Assembly: GCF_019565505.1 (NCBI RefSeq)
Contig: NZ_CP067378.1
Span: 868,001-932,000, forward strand
Direction: 5' to 3'
DNA from: Flavobacterium davisii
GTDB taxonomy: Bacteria; Bacteroidota; Bacteroidia; Flavobacteriales; Flavobacteriaceae
Length of the DNA: 64,000 nucleotides
Under the pieces are notes generated by a model. It saw nothing but the letters and a program-made list of their open reading frames with translations. It did not search any database and was not told the DNA's origin. Below, piece by piece: positions 41,491-52,104 of this stretch. Both the position numbers and the translations under genes were made by a program. Positions within the stretch are counted from its first letter, which is position 1. Every line of letters starts with the position of its first letter.

Positions 41491-44066
41491 ATGAAAAAAG
41501 GGATATCTGTAATATCAGGCGTAACCTCGCCCACAGTAGGCGAAAAAATGACCTACCACATATCCGAATGGTACCCCAATACCCCCTTATCCGAAAGAGA
41601 AAAAGCCAACGTTACTTGGGAACTATTCAAAAAAAGAAGCGATGGAAGATTTACCACCACCCATGTTAAGAAAAAAGGAGACAGCAGTTTTACCTTTGGC
41701 GAATCTTCGGCAGGAGAAACCTATCGATTAGAAGCCTATTTATACCAACCCGAAGGAGGCGGATTAATCATAACCCCCAAAGCCAGCAGAATCCCCAAAA
41801 TATGCAAAGTAGACCTAACCTATGTAGACGATAGTAAAGGAAGTGTTTTTAGTTTTACAGAAAAACTACGAGCCAAAGCGCATTGTGTAAATATGTTTAA
41901 CAAAGAAATTTTATTTACCTTATGGGAAGACGACGCAAAAGGCAGCGGACACAATGCCTCTAACAAACTCATTGATACAAAGAAGGCAAAAGTAGATCTA
42001 TATGGTAATGTTGTAGTAGACTTTATGCTAACCAAAGCCTTGATGAAGAAAGCCATGCAAGGAGAAGCAGATATACGAGAACTAGAGTTTTATGTAACAG
42101 TAGAATATTACAGAAATAAAAAGCACACAACAGCAAACGTAGATATACAAAATCCATTACCTACAGAAAATACCCCTCCTTCTCAGTCTACGGGAATAAA
42201 AAAAGCCAAAGGTTCTCCAGCTGAAGAAAAACCGAAAAGCAAGAAAGAGGAAAGTGGCTTATTAACCCCTATTTCCGAAACCTTAGGTGAAATATGGGAT
42301 TGGGTAGAAACTCAAGGAACTGCCCTAAGAGACAAACCCCACACCATTGAAATCCCGGAGGGAAAAAGCCCCGCTATTGTGGGGAAAACGAAGAGTGAGA
42401 AGGCTTCCACTACAGGTACAAGCTGTGGTGAAAGATATTGCCTTAAAAAAGGAGATAAAAGTGAACTCATACGAGAAATTAATATTCGTTTAGCGGGTTT
42501 TGGTGGAAATGTCCCGACTGATGAATTTACAGACCGCACCGAAAAAATGATTAAACAGTTTCAACGGGATTATATGAAAGTTCCTGAGACGGGTAAGGTT
42601 TGTGGTAATGTATTGTTAGCGATAGATCAATTTCAAGTTAAATATAATTTTGATTTTTCTTCATTAAAGTGTAAATGTGGTAAATGCTCTGGTTTTGGAG
42701 ATAATAGTAATAAAGAAAAATATTTAAAAGGTAATTTAGAAGCTCATCATCGATACGAATATCCCGGTATTCATAGATCATTATTATGGTCATTGAGATC
42801 TGTACTTTTTTATTTGGAGAAAGAGGGTAAATATACTTTCGATAAAATTAGTTCAGGTTATAGATGTAGAAATCATGAAGAATATCTGAAAAAACCTACA
42901 ACTAATCATATGGGCAAAGCATTAGATTTACATTTTAATAAAAATGGAGCTAGGACTAGAATTGTTTCTGATATTGAAAAAATAAGGAGCGATATTTTTA
43001 ATAAATATTTGGGAGCAAAATGGGATTGGAAAAATGAAAAAGATATTTTCTACTTAGAATCTACATCAGTAGGAGCAACTACATGGATTCATTACGATGT
43101 TAGAGAATTTACTCCAACAAAATATCTTTTAGATAAATATTTTGCAAAAACGCTCAATGATTTTAATGGAAAAGGAATTGTTCAGTTAGCTAAAGAGCTT
43201 GGTTTTCAAAATACTTGTAATTGTATCGCAACATTGGAAACAGCAACTCCTAAAAATGAAACTAAAAAGGAAGGATGCTTTTGTGGTAGAGACTTTACTA
43301 CCGAAGACCTTGTTTCACTGGGTATAAGTAAAAAAATGCAGATAAATTTTTAGAATCAATTAATTCAACTTTGCAAAATTATAATATTAACAGTTGTAAA
43401 AGAAAACTGCATTTCTTAGCACAAGTTCGCCATGAATCAGGAGAATTTGTTTATCAAGAAGAAATTGCTTCAGGTAGCGCTTATGAAGGAAGAGAAGATT
43501 TAGGAAATACAGAAAAAGGTGATGGTATAAAATTCAAAGGAAGAGGTTTAATACAAATAACAGGTAGAAAGAATTATACTAATTATGGTAGTTATAAAGG
43601 TGAAAATTTTACTACTACTCCAAACAATAAGAAATTAGGAGAATTACCATATTGTGTTGATTCAGCTGGTTGGTATTGGAGTAAAAATCTTTCTATCGAT
43701 TTGAATGACTATGCTGATAAAGATGATATTATTTATATCACATATAGAATTAATGGTGGCTATAATGGGTATTTAGACGATAGAAAACCTAAATTAATTG
43801 AGATGATAAAATCAATCAATTGTGAAAAGACTAAATTTGAAAATTATGATTCATATTCTATTAAAAAAAGTAAATCATGGGATGCATACGACGCAGTTTA
43901 TAAATACGCAAAATTAAATACATCTGAATCCAAAGAATCCTATAAAAGATTTTTAGAATTAACGGATGATTATCTTACATGGAATTCAATGAAAGGTAAT
44001 GTAAATAAGAAAAAAAGAGAAAATATGGAAAACAAAAGAAAAATTGCCAATGAAAAAGTTAAGTAA
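41491..44066 (+). CDS. Cassette 1: multidomain peptidoglycan hydrolase effector (M15 peptidase + GH19), one frameshift
   Basis: 858 residues after adding one A in 43330-43336. No signal peptide. Residues 1-100 are a beta-rich N-terminal domain (MTYHISEWYPNTPLS...). Residues 143-301 are the block shared with the other cassettes (LWEDDAKGSGHNASNK to IPEGKSPAIVGKTK). Then: PG-binding domain at about 310-375 (KKGDKSELIREINIRL...MIKQFQRDY); M15-like zinc peptidase at about 395-550 (SSGYRCRNHEEY, HMGKALDLHF, WIHYDVREF); Cys motif CFCGRDFTTEDL; GH19-like lysozyme/chitinase at about 625-790 (AQVRHESGEF, FKGRGLIQITGRKNY). So it joins a peptide-cutting and a sugar-cutting enzyme. Delivered by an unknown, probably contact-dependent, route. 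An exported small protein overlaps its 3' end. Confidence 0.82.
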
Positions 44067-44476
44067 AAAATTAGTGTTTAGTTCAATAATTTTAGTAATC
44101 TTCTTGTCTTTGACAAGTTTTAAAGATGAAAAACGAATTGAAAAAAATGGTTTACTATTATTTCTAAAACCATTAAGCAAGAAATTATAGGAACATATAT
44201 TTTGAAATCTTGTGAAAATTCAAGATTTCAAATAAAAATTGAAAAAAATCAGGGATTTATTCATTTTTAATTTACGATAAAAATAAAATAATTTCAAAAG
44301 GAAAAGTAAAGAAACAAACAATTGAAGGTTCAACTTATTTGACATTTGGAAAAATAGAAGGACTATATGAAGACGATAAAATTCAAATACAGAATTATGG
44401 AAATTCTATGAACGAATATATTCATTTTACTCAGTGTCAAGAAAAATATTTATCTTTTGTAAAATCACAACAATGA
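44050..44476 (+). CDS. Small exported protein, candidate immunity protein for cassette 1 (two frameshifts)
   Basis: Start ATG at 44050, overlapping the effector 3' end by 17 bases. About 142 residues after adding one A in 44141-44147 and one T in 44255-44257. The N-terminus (MKKLSKKLVFSSIILVIFLS) is a signal peptide or anchor; the mature part is small and beta-rich (EIIGTYILKSCENSRFQI, KGKVKKQTIEGSTYLTFG), ending CQEKYLSFVKSQQ. I do not recognise the family. Overlap with a toxin-like gene and periplasmic targeting make an immunity role likely. Its TGA overlaps the next ATG. Confidence 0.6.
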
Positions 44477-45090
44477 AATTTCTAAAGCAAACTTTTAAAA
44501 CAATAACATTAATTTCTTTTATATTTTTATCAAATTGTAAAAAGAACGAAACAAATAATAATGAAGCTATAATACCTACGGCCGATACAGTTTCAATATT
44601 ACCATCAAAAATAGCTACTCAAAAAGATTCCATTGAAACACCAAATGAAAACAAAGAGTGTTTTAAAAAATCTGAATTAGAACTTCCGTACAATCAGAAA
44701 ATTGATGTAAGAAAAATTAATTACGAAACCTGTGAATGTAAAATAGAAGGTATTGATGAATTACTATGTGACAGTCCAAATTTACGTTATATAGCACTTC
44801 CAAATTTTGAAAATAAAAAAGTTATATTAATACCTATGGATTGTGGAGACTTTAACTATAGATTCTACATGGCTACAATTTTTGAAAACAAACTTCTTGA
44901 TAAGCTTTATGTCGAAGGAGAATGGTATGAACCCGGTGATGAAACTTATAAAGAATTGACCCATTTTTCAATTGATAAAAATTACAAAATCACCATAACT
45001 AAAAAAAATCTTGATAATGAGAAAATCACAGCAACAGAATTAACAAACTATAAAATTGATTCTAGCGGAATTTTTTTAAAATCAAAGTAG
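44473..45090 (+). CDS. Lipoprotein downstream of cassette 1, candidate immunity protein
   Basis: True start ATG at 44473 (an earlier in-frame Met at 44434 lies within the preceding gene). 205 residues with a lipoprotein signal ending FLSNC (Cys at about residue 22). The mature part has conserved Cys (CECKIEGIDELLC, MDCGDFNYRFY), a beta-rich second half and no recognisable domain. ATGA overlap with 44050-44476 shows translational coupling in one operon with the effector. Confidence 0.7.
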   Translation: MKFLKQTFKTITLISFIFLSNCKKNETNNNEAIIPTADTVSILPSKIATQKDSIETPNENKECFKKSELELPYNQKIDVRKINYETCECKIEGIDELLCDSPNLRYIALPNFENKKVILIPMDCGDFNYRFYMATIFENKLLDKLYVEGEWYEPGDETYKELTHFSIDKNYKITITKKNLDNEKITATELTNYKIDSSGIFLKSK

Positions 45091-45124
45091 GAATTTATTT
45101 TTAATTCAAACATTTATTAACTAA

Positions 45125-46045
45125 ATGCTAATGCAAAATCTGATTTTATTTATTGCGCTATTCACATTTTCGATAAGCTGTAAAAAAGGAGAGAATCTGA
45201 ATGATGATTTAGATCAAAAAACACAAAGAGATTCAACAAAACTAGTTCATAAAAACCAAAACAATCAAAAGGTAGTTTCGGATTGTGGACAGCTCATCTA
45301 TGACATTGTTTCATCAACCAATTTAATTAAAGATTATAAAAATTATTTTACAAGGATAGAAAGTAACGATGGTCAAAAAATTAAAATCCAAGTTTATGTT
45401 GAGAATGATATTTCTGAAGACCCTAAAAACAAACAAATAGTAGAAAGCACCATTGCTTGGCTTGAATTATATCCAAATGATAAAAAATTACAAAACATAA
45501 CCTCAGATCCTGAAAATCCAACGGAAGTAAAATTCAATAATGTTTTTTTAAATGATGCTTTTTTTAAGAATTGTGAAATAGAACAAAGTAACAATAATCA
45601 GAACTCATCTAAATTAGCTCTTCTACCTTTTGATTACTCCGATTATTATAAGAAGTGTATTTTTGAACCTGAAGAAACTTATTGTAAAGAACATTTCCAA
45701 GTTGAAATGTTGAATACTAATAAAATTTTGACAAACATTTTATCTACAAATAAATATAAACTTCCCAGTAGCTATAGTTATTTGACAAAGATTGGAGAAA
45801 TTCAGCCAACTGTTTTGTATTTTGACGAATCAGATGATTTATCAACCATTGATTTAATAACTATAAAAGATAATAAGATTATATCTAGTTTAAAAATATC
45901 TTCTAACGAAAACAATATGTTATTAGATTTCATTATCCAGAAAGATTATTCTATAGAACTATTTAAACATAAAAATTTACTGGAAAAAAGAATTCTATTT
46001 AAAAAATACAAAATTGATTCTAATGGAATAATAAATTCAAAATAA
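45125..46045 (+). CDS. Lipoprotein, member of a paralogous family in this locus
   Basis: 306 residues with a lipoprotein signal (LFTFSISC). It shares an arrangement with the protein at 55012-55884: a DCGQLIYDI-type opening, a central LPFDYSDYYKKC...YCKEHFQ (LPFDFEEMTKLC...KCKEKYP in the other) and a C-terminal KKYKIDSNGI (EKYQVKKDGTI). So the two are paralogs placed after different effector cassettes. ATG at 45131 (residue 3) is an alternative start. Candidate immunity protein; unproven. Confidence 0.7.
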   Translation: MLMQNLILFIALFTFSISCKKGENLNDDLDQKTQRDSTKLVHKNQNNQKVVSDCGQLIYDIVSSTNLIKDYKNYFTRIESNDGQKIKIQVYVENDISEDPKNKQIVESTIAWLELYPNDKKLQNITSDPENPTEVKFNNVFLNDAFFKNCEIEQSNNNQNSSKLALLPFDYSDYYKKCIFEPEETYCKEHFQVEMLNTNKILTNILSTNKYKLPSSYSYLTKIGEIQPTVLYFDESDDLSTIDLITIKDNKIISSLKISSNENNMLLDFIIQKDYSIELFKHKNLLEKRILFKKYKIDSNGIINSK

Positions 46046-46278
46046 AATTTAAGTTAGTAAAAATAATTTTTACCACAGTTTTATTCCTTTTTCTATTTAG
46101 TTGTAAAGAAAACACACCAAACAATGAAAAAGATATAAATAAAAGTATTGTAAATGAAAGCATTACATCTAACAATTCTATCTTATCGAACGAAACAACC
46201 ACAAATTCTAATAAATCTTTTACTATAGATTGTGATTCTGGTTGTGCTATGATATATAACGAGGCATATCTGATATAA
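46042..46278 (+). pseudogene. Truncated lipoprotein gene (remnant)
   Basis: A frame reading IKFKLVKIIFTTVLFLFLFSCKEN... has a lipoprotein signal with no proper start (ATA where ATG would stand at 46042) and stops after about 78 residues at DSGCAMIYNEAYLI. The end resembles the DCGQLIYDI segment of the neighbouring paralog, after which the sequence jumps to a terminator hairpin and cassette 2. It looks like an immunity-type lipoprotein cut by recombination. Confidence 0.55.
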
Positions 46279-46281
46279 AAG

Positions 46282-46305
46282 AAGGGAAATGTTGCCATTT
46301 CCCTT
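46282..46305 (+). terminator. Hairpin at the cassette 1/cassette 2 boundary
   Basis: Perfect 10-base stem AAGGGAAATG/CATTTCCCTT with loop TTGC, right after the truncated lipoprotein gene. There is no long T-run, so efficiency is unclear. The right arm abuts the 46303 junction that is shared with cassette 4. Confidence 0.55.
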
Positions 46306-46410
46306 GCCTCACTTATATATAACCCAAAAAACAAGACAAGGATTTGTACAAAAAAAGGAAGAAATATTACAAAACAAAAATATGCAACAGTAAACGTAGA
46401 AATAAAAAAC

Positions 46411-48076
46411 CAAAGGTTCTCCAGCTGAAGAAAAACCAAAAAGCAAGAAAGAGGAAAGTGGCTTATTAAACCCTATTTCCGAAACCTTAGGTGAAATATG
46501 GGATTGGGTAGAAACCCAAGGAACCGCCCTAAGAGACAAACCCCACACCATTGAAATCCCGGAGGGAAAAAGCCCCGCTATTGTGGGGAAAACGAAAGTG
46601 AAGCATCCGAAAAACAATACAGAAACTAATTGTATCTGTAAACAGTATGATTTAATATGGGGTAATAAAGTAAATTGTGATTTTAGGAAAAAAGTGGTTC
46701 AAATTTGCGCAGAATTATGGGGAGAAAGCAAAAAAATTGAAATGGCTAATGGGTTAATGGCGGTGATGTATGTAGGGACAAGAAAAACATTTAAAGCGAA
46801 TCAACTTGAAGGTTACAATTCATTAATTCCAAAAGAGGATATGGAAATTAAGCATTTCAGAAAAGATGGTAAAAGAAAATCTTCGAGAGCAATTGGATTA
46901 ATACAATTTACACAAGACGCCTTAGTTGCATTGGGAGAATATAAAAGCAATAAAAATTTATCTATTGAAGAACGTTTTGATGAACTAAATCGCGTTAAAC
47001 TTAAATTCGCAAAAATGTCAGAATTAGTTCAACTTGATTGTGTGAAGAAATATTTTGAACTTGGAGATGCGTATAAAAATTTTAAAACCGCAGAAGATAT
47101 ATATTTACATGTTTTTGCTCCTAAAGGGGTAGGAAAAGGGGATGATTTTGTTCTTTATAGAGAGGGAACAGATGAATATGATTCAAACATAAGTATTGAT
47201 ACCGAAAACAATAATGATGGTAAAATACAAAGGAAAGAAATTTTAGGAAGGTACAAATCTAGTTTTAGCAAAGGTCAATCAAGCAAGGAAAACGATTTTT
47301 CTTGTAAACCAACTCCAACAGTTAAAACTGACTCTAAAGGCATTACAACCTATCATATTTTTAGAGAAGGAAGGATAGAAAAGCAAATACCAAAGCAAAT
47401 AAAATCTGGTTATGAAAAAAAATATAGATACGTTTACCATGATGAGAACGGAACAGAACATGAAATCTGCATTTTTGATTTTATTACTGCTGGAGCTTGG
47501 GAAAAAGGGAAAAAAACTAAAACCAAAACTGGAGTATGGGAGAAAAGATTTGCCGAGGGTAAAACAAGATATTTCAAAAAAGGCAACGGAACAGTTGAAC
47601 TACTAAAAATGAAATTACCTTTAAATTACACAAAAGGAAAGGTAAAAATTAAACTAGCTGACAATACTTCAAGAGAATATGTAAATCCTAAAGTTTTTGC
47701 ATCCATTATTGGAGCGTTAGCTGAATGTGCATATGATGATGTACAAATGAATGGATTTACAACTTCAGATGGCACTGGAGCACCAAGTGTATCCCATATA
47801 AATGGTACAGCTGGAGACTTCAGGTATTTAAGAAAAGACAAAAAACTTATTGGCTTAGAAATAAATAATGACCCAACGAAATTAGATATAACAAGACAAG
47901 AAAAATTTATTGATGCATTAGTAAAGTTTGGTTATTCTACTTTCTTAAGTTATAATATAACCCTAAATGGCAAAAAATTCATTCTTAAAAAATGTACTCC
48001 ATTAGAAGGTCATCACAATCATATACATTTAAATAAAGCAGGTTATAATCCTAAATATAAAGAAACAAAAGAATAA
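46411..48076 (+). CDS. Cassette 2: 5'-truncated effector, lysozyme/SLT + M15/MepA-like peptidase
   Basis: The shared block is present only from 46411 to 46596 (KGSPAEEKPKSKKEESG to GKTK), then an intact 490-residue frame to 48076. The first catalytic domain (ELWGESKKIEMANGLMAVMY, SSRAIGLIQFT, LVQLDCVKKYF) looks like a lysozyme or SLT transglycosylase; a linker with EF-hand-like spacing follows (DTENNNDGKIQRKE); the C-terminus (SHINGTAGDFRY, EGHHNHIHL) has the zinc-ligand pattern of M15/MepA-like peptidases. The N-terminal domain and start are missing; GTG at 46583 is the only nearby start. Probably a silent cassette, usable after recombination. Confidence 0.7.
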
Positions 48077-48080
48077 TACT

Positions 48081-48782
48081 ATGAAAAGTAAAAAAATAAT
48101 TAGTGTAATTATACTAACAATGATATTTTCTTGCAAAGAAAATAATGAAGAAGTCAGTGCTGTAAAACTCAAAACAGATTCAATAAAGTCAATAAATACA
48201 GAAGTAAAAGAGAACCAAAAAAATCCAGTCATTAAAGATAAACTATTATATTCAAATAATAATATTGAAGTTTATCAAGAAAACACAACTAGAGGAGATG
48301 GAGTAATAGAGCTCTCTTTTGAAAGCGAATTGAAAATATATAATTTGGACAAAACTTTATTTGGTACTATTTTAAACCAAGATGATTTAGGATATGATTT
48401 TAAACTTCCAAGAAAAATTGTTGCTAGATATATAGTTCCTGATTTTGAACAATTTGAATTTGATGCAGAAAATCCTGATAAGACAGGCGAGTTTATAACA
48501 ATTTTCATAAATAAAGAACCTAAAAGTATAAAGAAAGTAGATGTTGATTATGGTTTTATTTCATGGAATGAATATATTATGAAATCAAATTTTAAATATT
48601 TTGATGACAATTCAAATATTTTTAAAGTATTAAAAATAATTGATGCTAACACTGTATTGGCAAAAACAATAAACATTGAAGATTGTGGCGGTGAAAAAAT
48701 CACTTCAAAAGATAAGATTGAAAAAGAGATAAAATGGAGAAATAATAAGATAATGAATGTTGAATTTTATAATTGTGATTAA
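48081..48782 (+). CDS. Lipoprotein, candidate immunity protein for cassette 2
   Basis: 233 residues, starting 4 bases after the cassette 2 stop. Lipoprotein signal MKSKKIISVIILTMIFSC. The mature part (RGDGVIELSFESELKIYNLD, IVARYIVPDFEQF, FINKEPKSIKKVDVDYGFISWNEY) is paralogous to the protein encoded next. No known domain. Co-directional with and tightly linked to the hydrolase cassette. Confidence 0.7.
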   Translation: MKSKKIISVIILTMIFSCKENNEEVSAVKLKTDSIKSINTEVKENQKNPVIKDKLLYSNNNIEVYQENTTRGDGVIELSFESELKIYNLDKTLFGTILNQDDLGYDFKLPRKIVARYIVPDFEQFEFDAENPDKTGEFITIFINKEPKSIKKVDVDYGFISWNEYIMKSNFKYFDDNSNIFKVLKIIDANTVLAKTINIEDCGGEKITSKDKIEKEIKWRNNKIMNVEFYNCD

Positions 48783-48783
48783 T

Positions 48784-49374
48784 ATGAAGTTAATTTATTC
48801 AGATAGCATAATTGAATCTTATTCTGAAAATAAAATTAATGGTGACGGTGTAATTGATCTTTTTCTGAATGAAAATGAACCTCTAATAATTTATAATCTT
48901 GATGGTTCAGAATATGAAATATTCAAATTATTAGAAGACACTTATACAATGATGTATAATAGTGACAAAATAATAGCTAGGAGATTCGTGCCTAATCATG
49001 ATTTTTTCTATACTCTATTTGATTGTAATCAATTTAATGAAGAAGATGAATTTATCTTTATTTATATAAATAACGAACAAAAAAAAATAAAACAGTGTGA
49101 ATATGATTTTACTTTTCAACCTTGGTCAGAATTCATTTCAAATGAATATATAGGCATTTTACCTAATAATCCATTAATAGTAAAATCAGATAATAATTTT
49201 TATAAAAGTTCTGACTCCATAAACGAAGTCTTTAAAGTTGAAAAAATTGAAGGTGATACTATGTGGTTAAAGAGTACTTCTACAGGTTGCTGTGGCTCCA
49301 ATAAAGAGCTGGAAGGATTTGTTAAATGGAAAGAAGGGAATAGACTATTAATCGACTTAAATATATTTGACTAA
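48784..49374 (+). CDS. Paralog of the preceding protein without a lipoprotein signal
   Basis: About 196 residues from ATG 48784, one base after the upstream stop (an in-frame Met at 48757 would overlap the upstream gene). NGDGVIDLFLNENEPLIIYNLDG, IIARRFVPNHDFF and YINNEQKKIKQCEYDF match the 48081 protein in order. No signal peptide, so it would stay in the cytoplasm, unless it is mis-started. Tandem duplication of an immunity-type gene with loss of the signal is the simplest reading. Confidence 0.65.
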   Translation: MKLIYSDSIIESYSENKINGDGVIDLFLNENEPLIIYNLDGSEYEIFKLLEDTYTMMYNSDKIIARRFVPNHDFFYTLFDCNQFNEEDEFIFIYINNEQKKIKQCEYDFTFQPWSEFISNEYIGILPNNPLIVKSDNNFYKSSDSINEVFKVEKIEGDTMWLKSTSTGCCGSNKELEGFVKWKEGNRLLIDLNIFD

Positions 49375-49376
49375 TT

Positions 49377-49751
49377 ATGAAATTATTTTTATTAAAATTT
49401 TTACTATTATTTTCTTTCTACTTTCAAGAGAATAATATATTAACCGGTAGATATGAAATTACTACAGAAGTTATTAGTAAAAAAAAGAATCTAAAACTTA
49501 CTTATTATCTATCATTTCGATCTCAAAAAATGATTGTCAGTATAAAATCAAATGACGTTATCGATTATTGGTGTGAAGGAGTCTATGAATTAAAAAAGAA
49601 GGGTGAAATATTTCAAGGTATAGGACCTTGTTCTGATGAGAGCCACGACAATGATATCTTTATAAAAAAAGTCGAAAATAAGGTTTTTATAAAATCTAAA
49701 ACATTCGTAAATAAAAATTGGTTAGAAATAAAAAAATTTGAAAGAAAGTAG
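49377..49751 (+). CDS. Small exported protein of unknown function
   Basis: 124 residues with a signal-like N-terminus (MKLFLLKFLLLFSFYFQ). The mature part is beta-rich (LTGRYEITTEVIS, YYLSFRSQKMIVSI) with two Cys (YWCEGVYELK, GPCSDES). I do not recognise it. It starts 2 bases after the preceding gene and precedes cassette 3, so it is part of the immunity-like cluster. Confidence 0.6.
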   Translation: MKLFLLKFLLLFSFYFQENNILTGRYEITTEVISKKKNLKLTYYLSFRSQKMIVSIKSNDVIDYWCEGVYELKKKGEIFQGIGPCSDESHDNDIFIKKVENKVFIKSKTFVNKNWLEIKKFERK

Positions 49752-49835
49752 TTTCATATAGCTTAATAATACGTTCCTTGACAAACTAAAAACTAAAAAG
49801 CAATAGGAGGAATATCTGAAATAAAGGCGGATAAA

Positions 49836-52078
49836 ATGGTCACGTTTTATGTAAAACACTGGTATACAAAAACACCAAAGAAAGATAAGCATTTATTAAA
49901 ATGGGATTTGTACCAAATAAAAAATGAGGAATACAAAAAACTAAAAACCTTCAAAGAAGGGAAACTACAATTTTCTGAAAAAGAAATAGGCGGCAAATAC
50001 ATTGTTGCAGGCTATTTATATGAGCCAGAACTTAACAATGCTAGTGCTATGAAAATTAACGTTGTTCCTACTGAAAAAATACAAATCTTAAGTGTAGAAG
50101 TTCTAGATGCTAACGGACAAAAAATAACAAAACCCCTAGCCTACGGACAAAAAATAAAAGTAAATGTTCGTACTACAGTATTACAAGGAGCTAAATTAAA
50201 CATAGACCTTATGGGAAGACGACGCAAAAGGCAGCGGACACAATGCCTCTAACAAACTCATCGATACAAAGAAGGCAAAAGTAGATTTATATGGTAATGT
50301 TGTAGTAGACTTTATGCTAACCAAAGCCTTGATGAAGAAAGCCATGCAAGGTGAAACAGATATACGAGAACTAGAGTTTTATGTAACAGTAGAATATTAC
50401 AAAAATAAAAAGCACACAACAGCAAACGTAGATATACAAAATCCATTACCTACAGAAAATACCCCCCCTTCTCAGTCTACGGGAATAAAAAAAGCCAAAG
50501 GTTCTCCAGCTGAAGAAAAACCAAAAAGCAAGAAAGAGGAAAGTGGCTTATTAAACCCTATTTCCGAAACCTTAGGCGAAATATGGGATTGGGTAGAAAC
50601 CCAAGGAACTGCCCTAAGAGACAAACCCCACACCATTGAAATCCCGGAGGGAAAAAGCCCCACTATTGTGGGGAAAACGAAGGAAGTGAAAAAAGAGGAA
50701 AAGAAAACCACAGGTAAATGTCCTAATTGTGACAAGGACATAACCGTAGCTGAACTTAGACAAATTTTCGAGCATGCAGATTTAACAACTTTAACTAAAG
50801 TCGCTGCTACCTATAATAAATATATGAAAGAGCTTGGTATGAATACTTGTTGGAACAAAGCTCATTTCTTTGCCCAAGCACGTATAGAATCTGGAGCTAG
50901 TTTGCATGTAAGTGGTGGTGAAAACTTTAATTGGTATTGGGAAAGTTTAATTACCACTTTTAGTGCATTTCAGACAGCAGAAGGCAAAGAAAAAGCAAAA
51001 CTATGGGGTAGAACGATTAAAGACAGAAGAGACCCAAAATGTGTAGATGTATCACAAGAAAATCAAAAGAAGATTGCAAATTACGCCTATTCACCACCAG
51101 CTGAAATAGCAAAAGAACTTGAAAACACACAACCTAATGACGGATGGAATTTTAGAGGTAAAGGATTATTGCAACTCACAGGTAGAAACGCATATACCTA
51201 TGCTAACACCTATACCAAAAAAGAGGGTGCTAACATTATCATAAATCCAGATTTAGTGGTAAGCGATGTTTCAATAGCTGTTTTATCATCTATGGCATTT
51301 TGGAAATGGAAAAACCTTAATACTATATCAAATCTCACTAAAGATGTCATTAAAAAAATCTGTTCAAAAGTAGGAAAAAACACACCTATTAAAGATGAGA
51401 ACAATCATAATTCTACTAATCATATTGAGAAAAAGAAGATGTTTGATAAAACAACATCAAAAGTGTTTAAGATTGATGAATGTAAATTAGGTGATGCAGA
51501 AAATGTGAGTAATGACAAAGGAACTGTTATCGTAATTTCAGGCAAAGGCAGTAAATATATATCCAATTGGGTTGTTTACAAAACAAGAGTATATCAAAAT
51601 ATGTCATTAGATACATATAAAAAACTTAACAATACTAACAAGCTTCCTAATCCTGAATATGTTACATACTTGTCTAGAGATGCTCATGGCGATAAAGCAA
51701 AGTATGGAAAACATTCTGAATTAAGATACGGTACTGCAAATGAAACACCTCCGGTGAATATTATCTTATTCCTGCCGTTTCAGGTCAGACATATAAAATG
51801 TATCTTAGTTCAGACGGTAAATCTCCATTTATTAATGGCATACACGGTAGTAGAGGGGTGTCGCAATTCATCAATATAGTCCAAAATTTGCTATAGGCTG
51901 TCTTACTACTGTTAGCGGAAATGATACTAGCTTAGTTAATAAATTATTTGATTTCCTTACAGATCTTCCTTTAAAAGATGATAGACCCGTCAGAATTATT
52001 TTAGAGGAAAGACAAGTAAAAGAAGAGATATGGTCAAATCCTAATGTTGGGACAAAAAAATGGACTGGAATTTTATAA
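49836..52078 (+). CDS. Cassette 3: effector with GH19 + L,D-transpeptidase-like domain (three frame breaks)
   Basis: About 747 residues after correction. N-terminal domain (MVTFYVKHWYTKTPKKDKH) is homologous to residues 15-95 of cassette 1; coding-like sequence extends upstream to 49800 but no start is seen there. At 50205 the frame breaks exactly where the shared block begins (50206-50682, same length as 41917-42393). After GKTK: Cys motif CPNCDKDITVAEL, then GH19 (FFAQARIESGASL, FRGKGLLQLTGRNAY). After one base is restored at 51752/51753 (CCNGG site) and one near 51858, the C-terminus reads ETPPGEYYLIP...GIHGSR..VAIHQYSPKFAIGCLTT, a Tlde1/YkuD-like fold with catalytic-type His and Cys. No signal peptide. 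Confidence 0.7.
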
Positions 52079-52104
52079 TTCAATATATCAATAAATTTTT
52101 CTAT

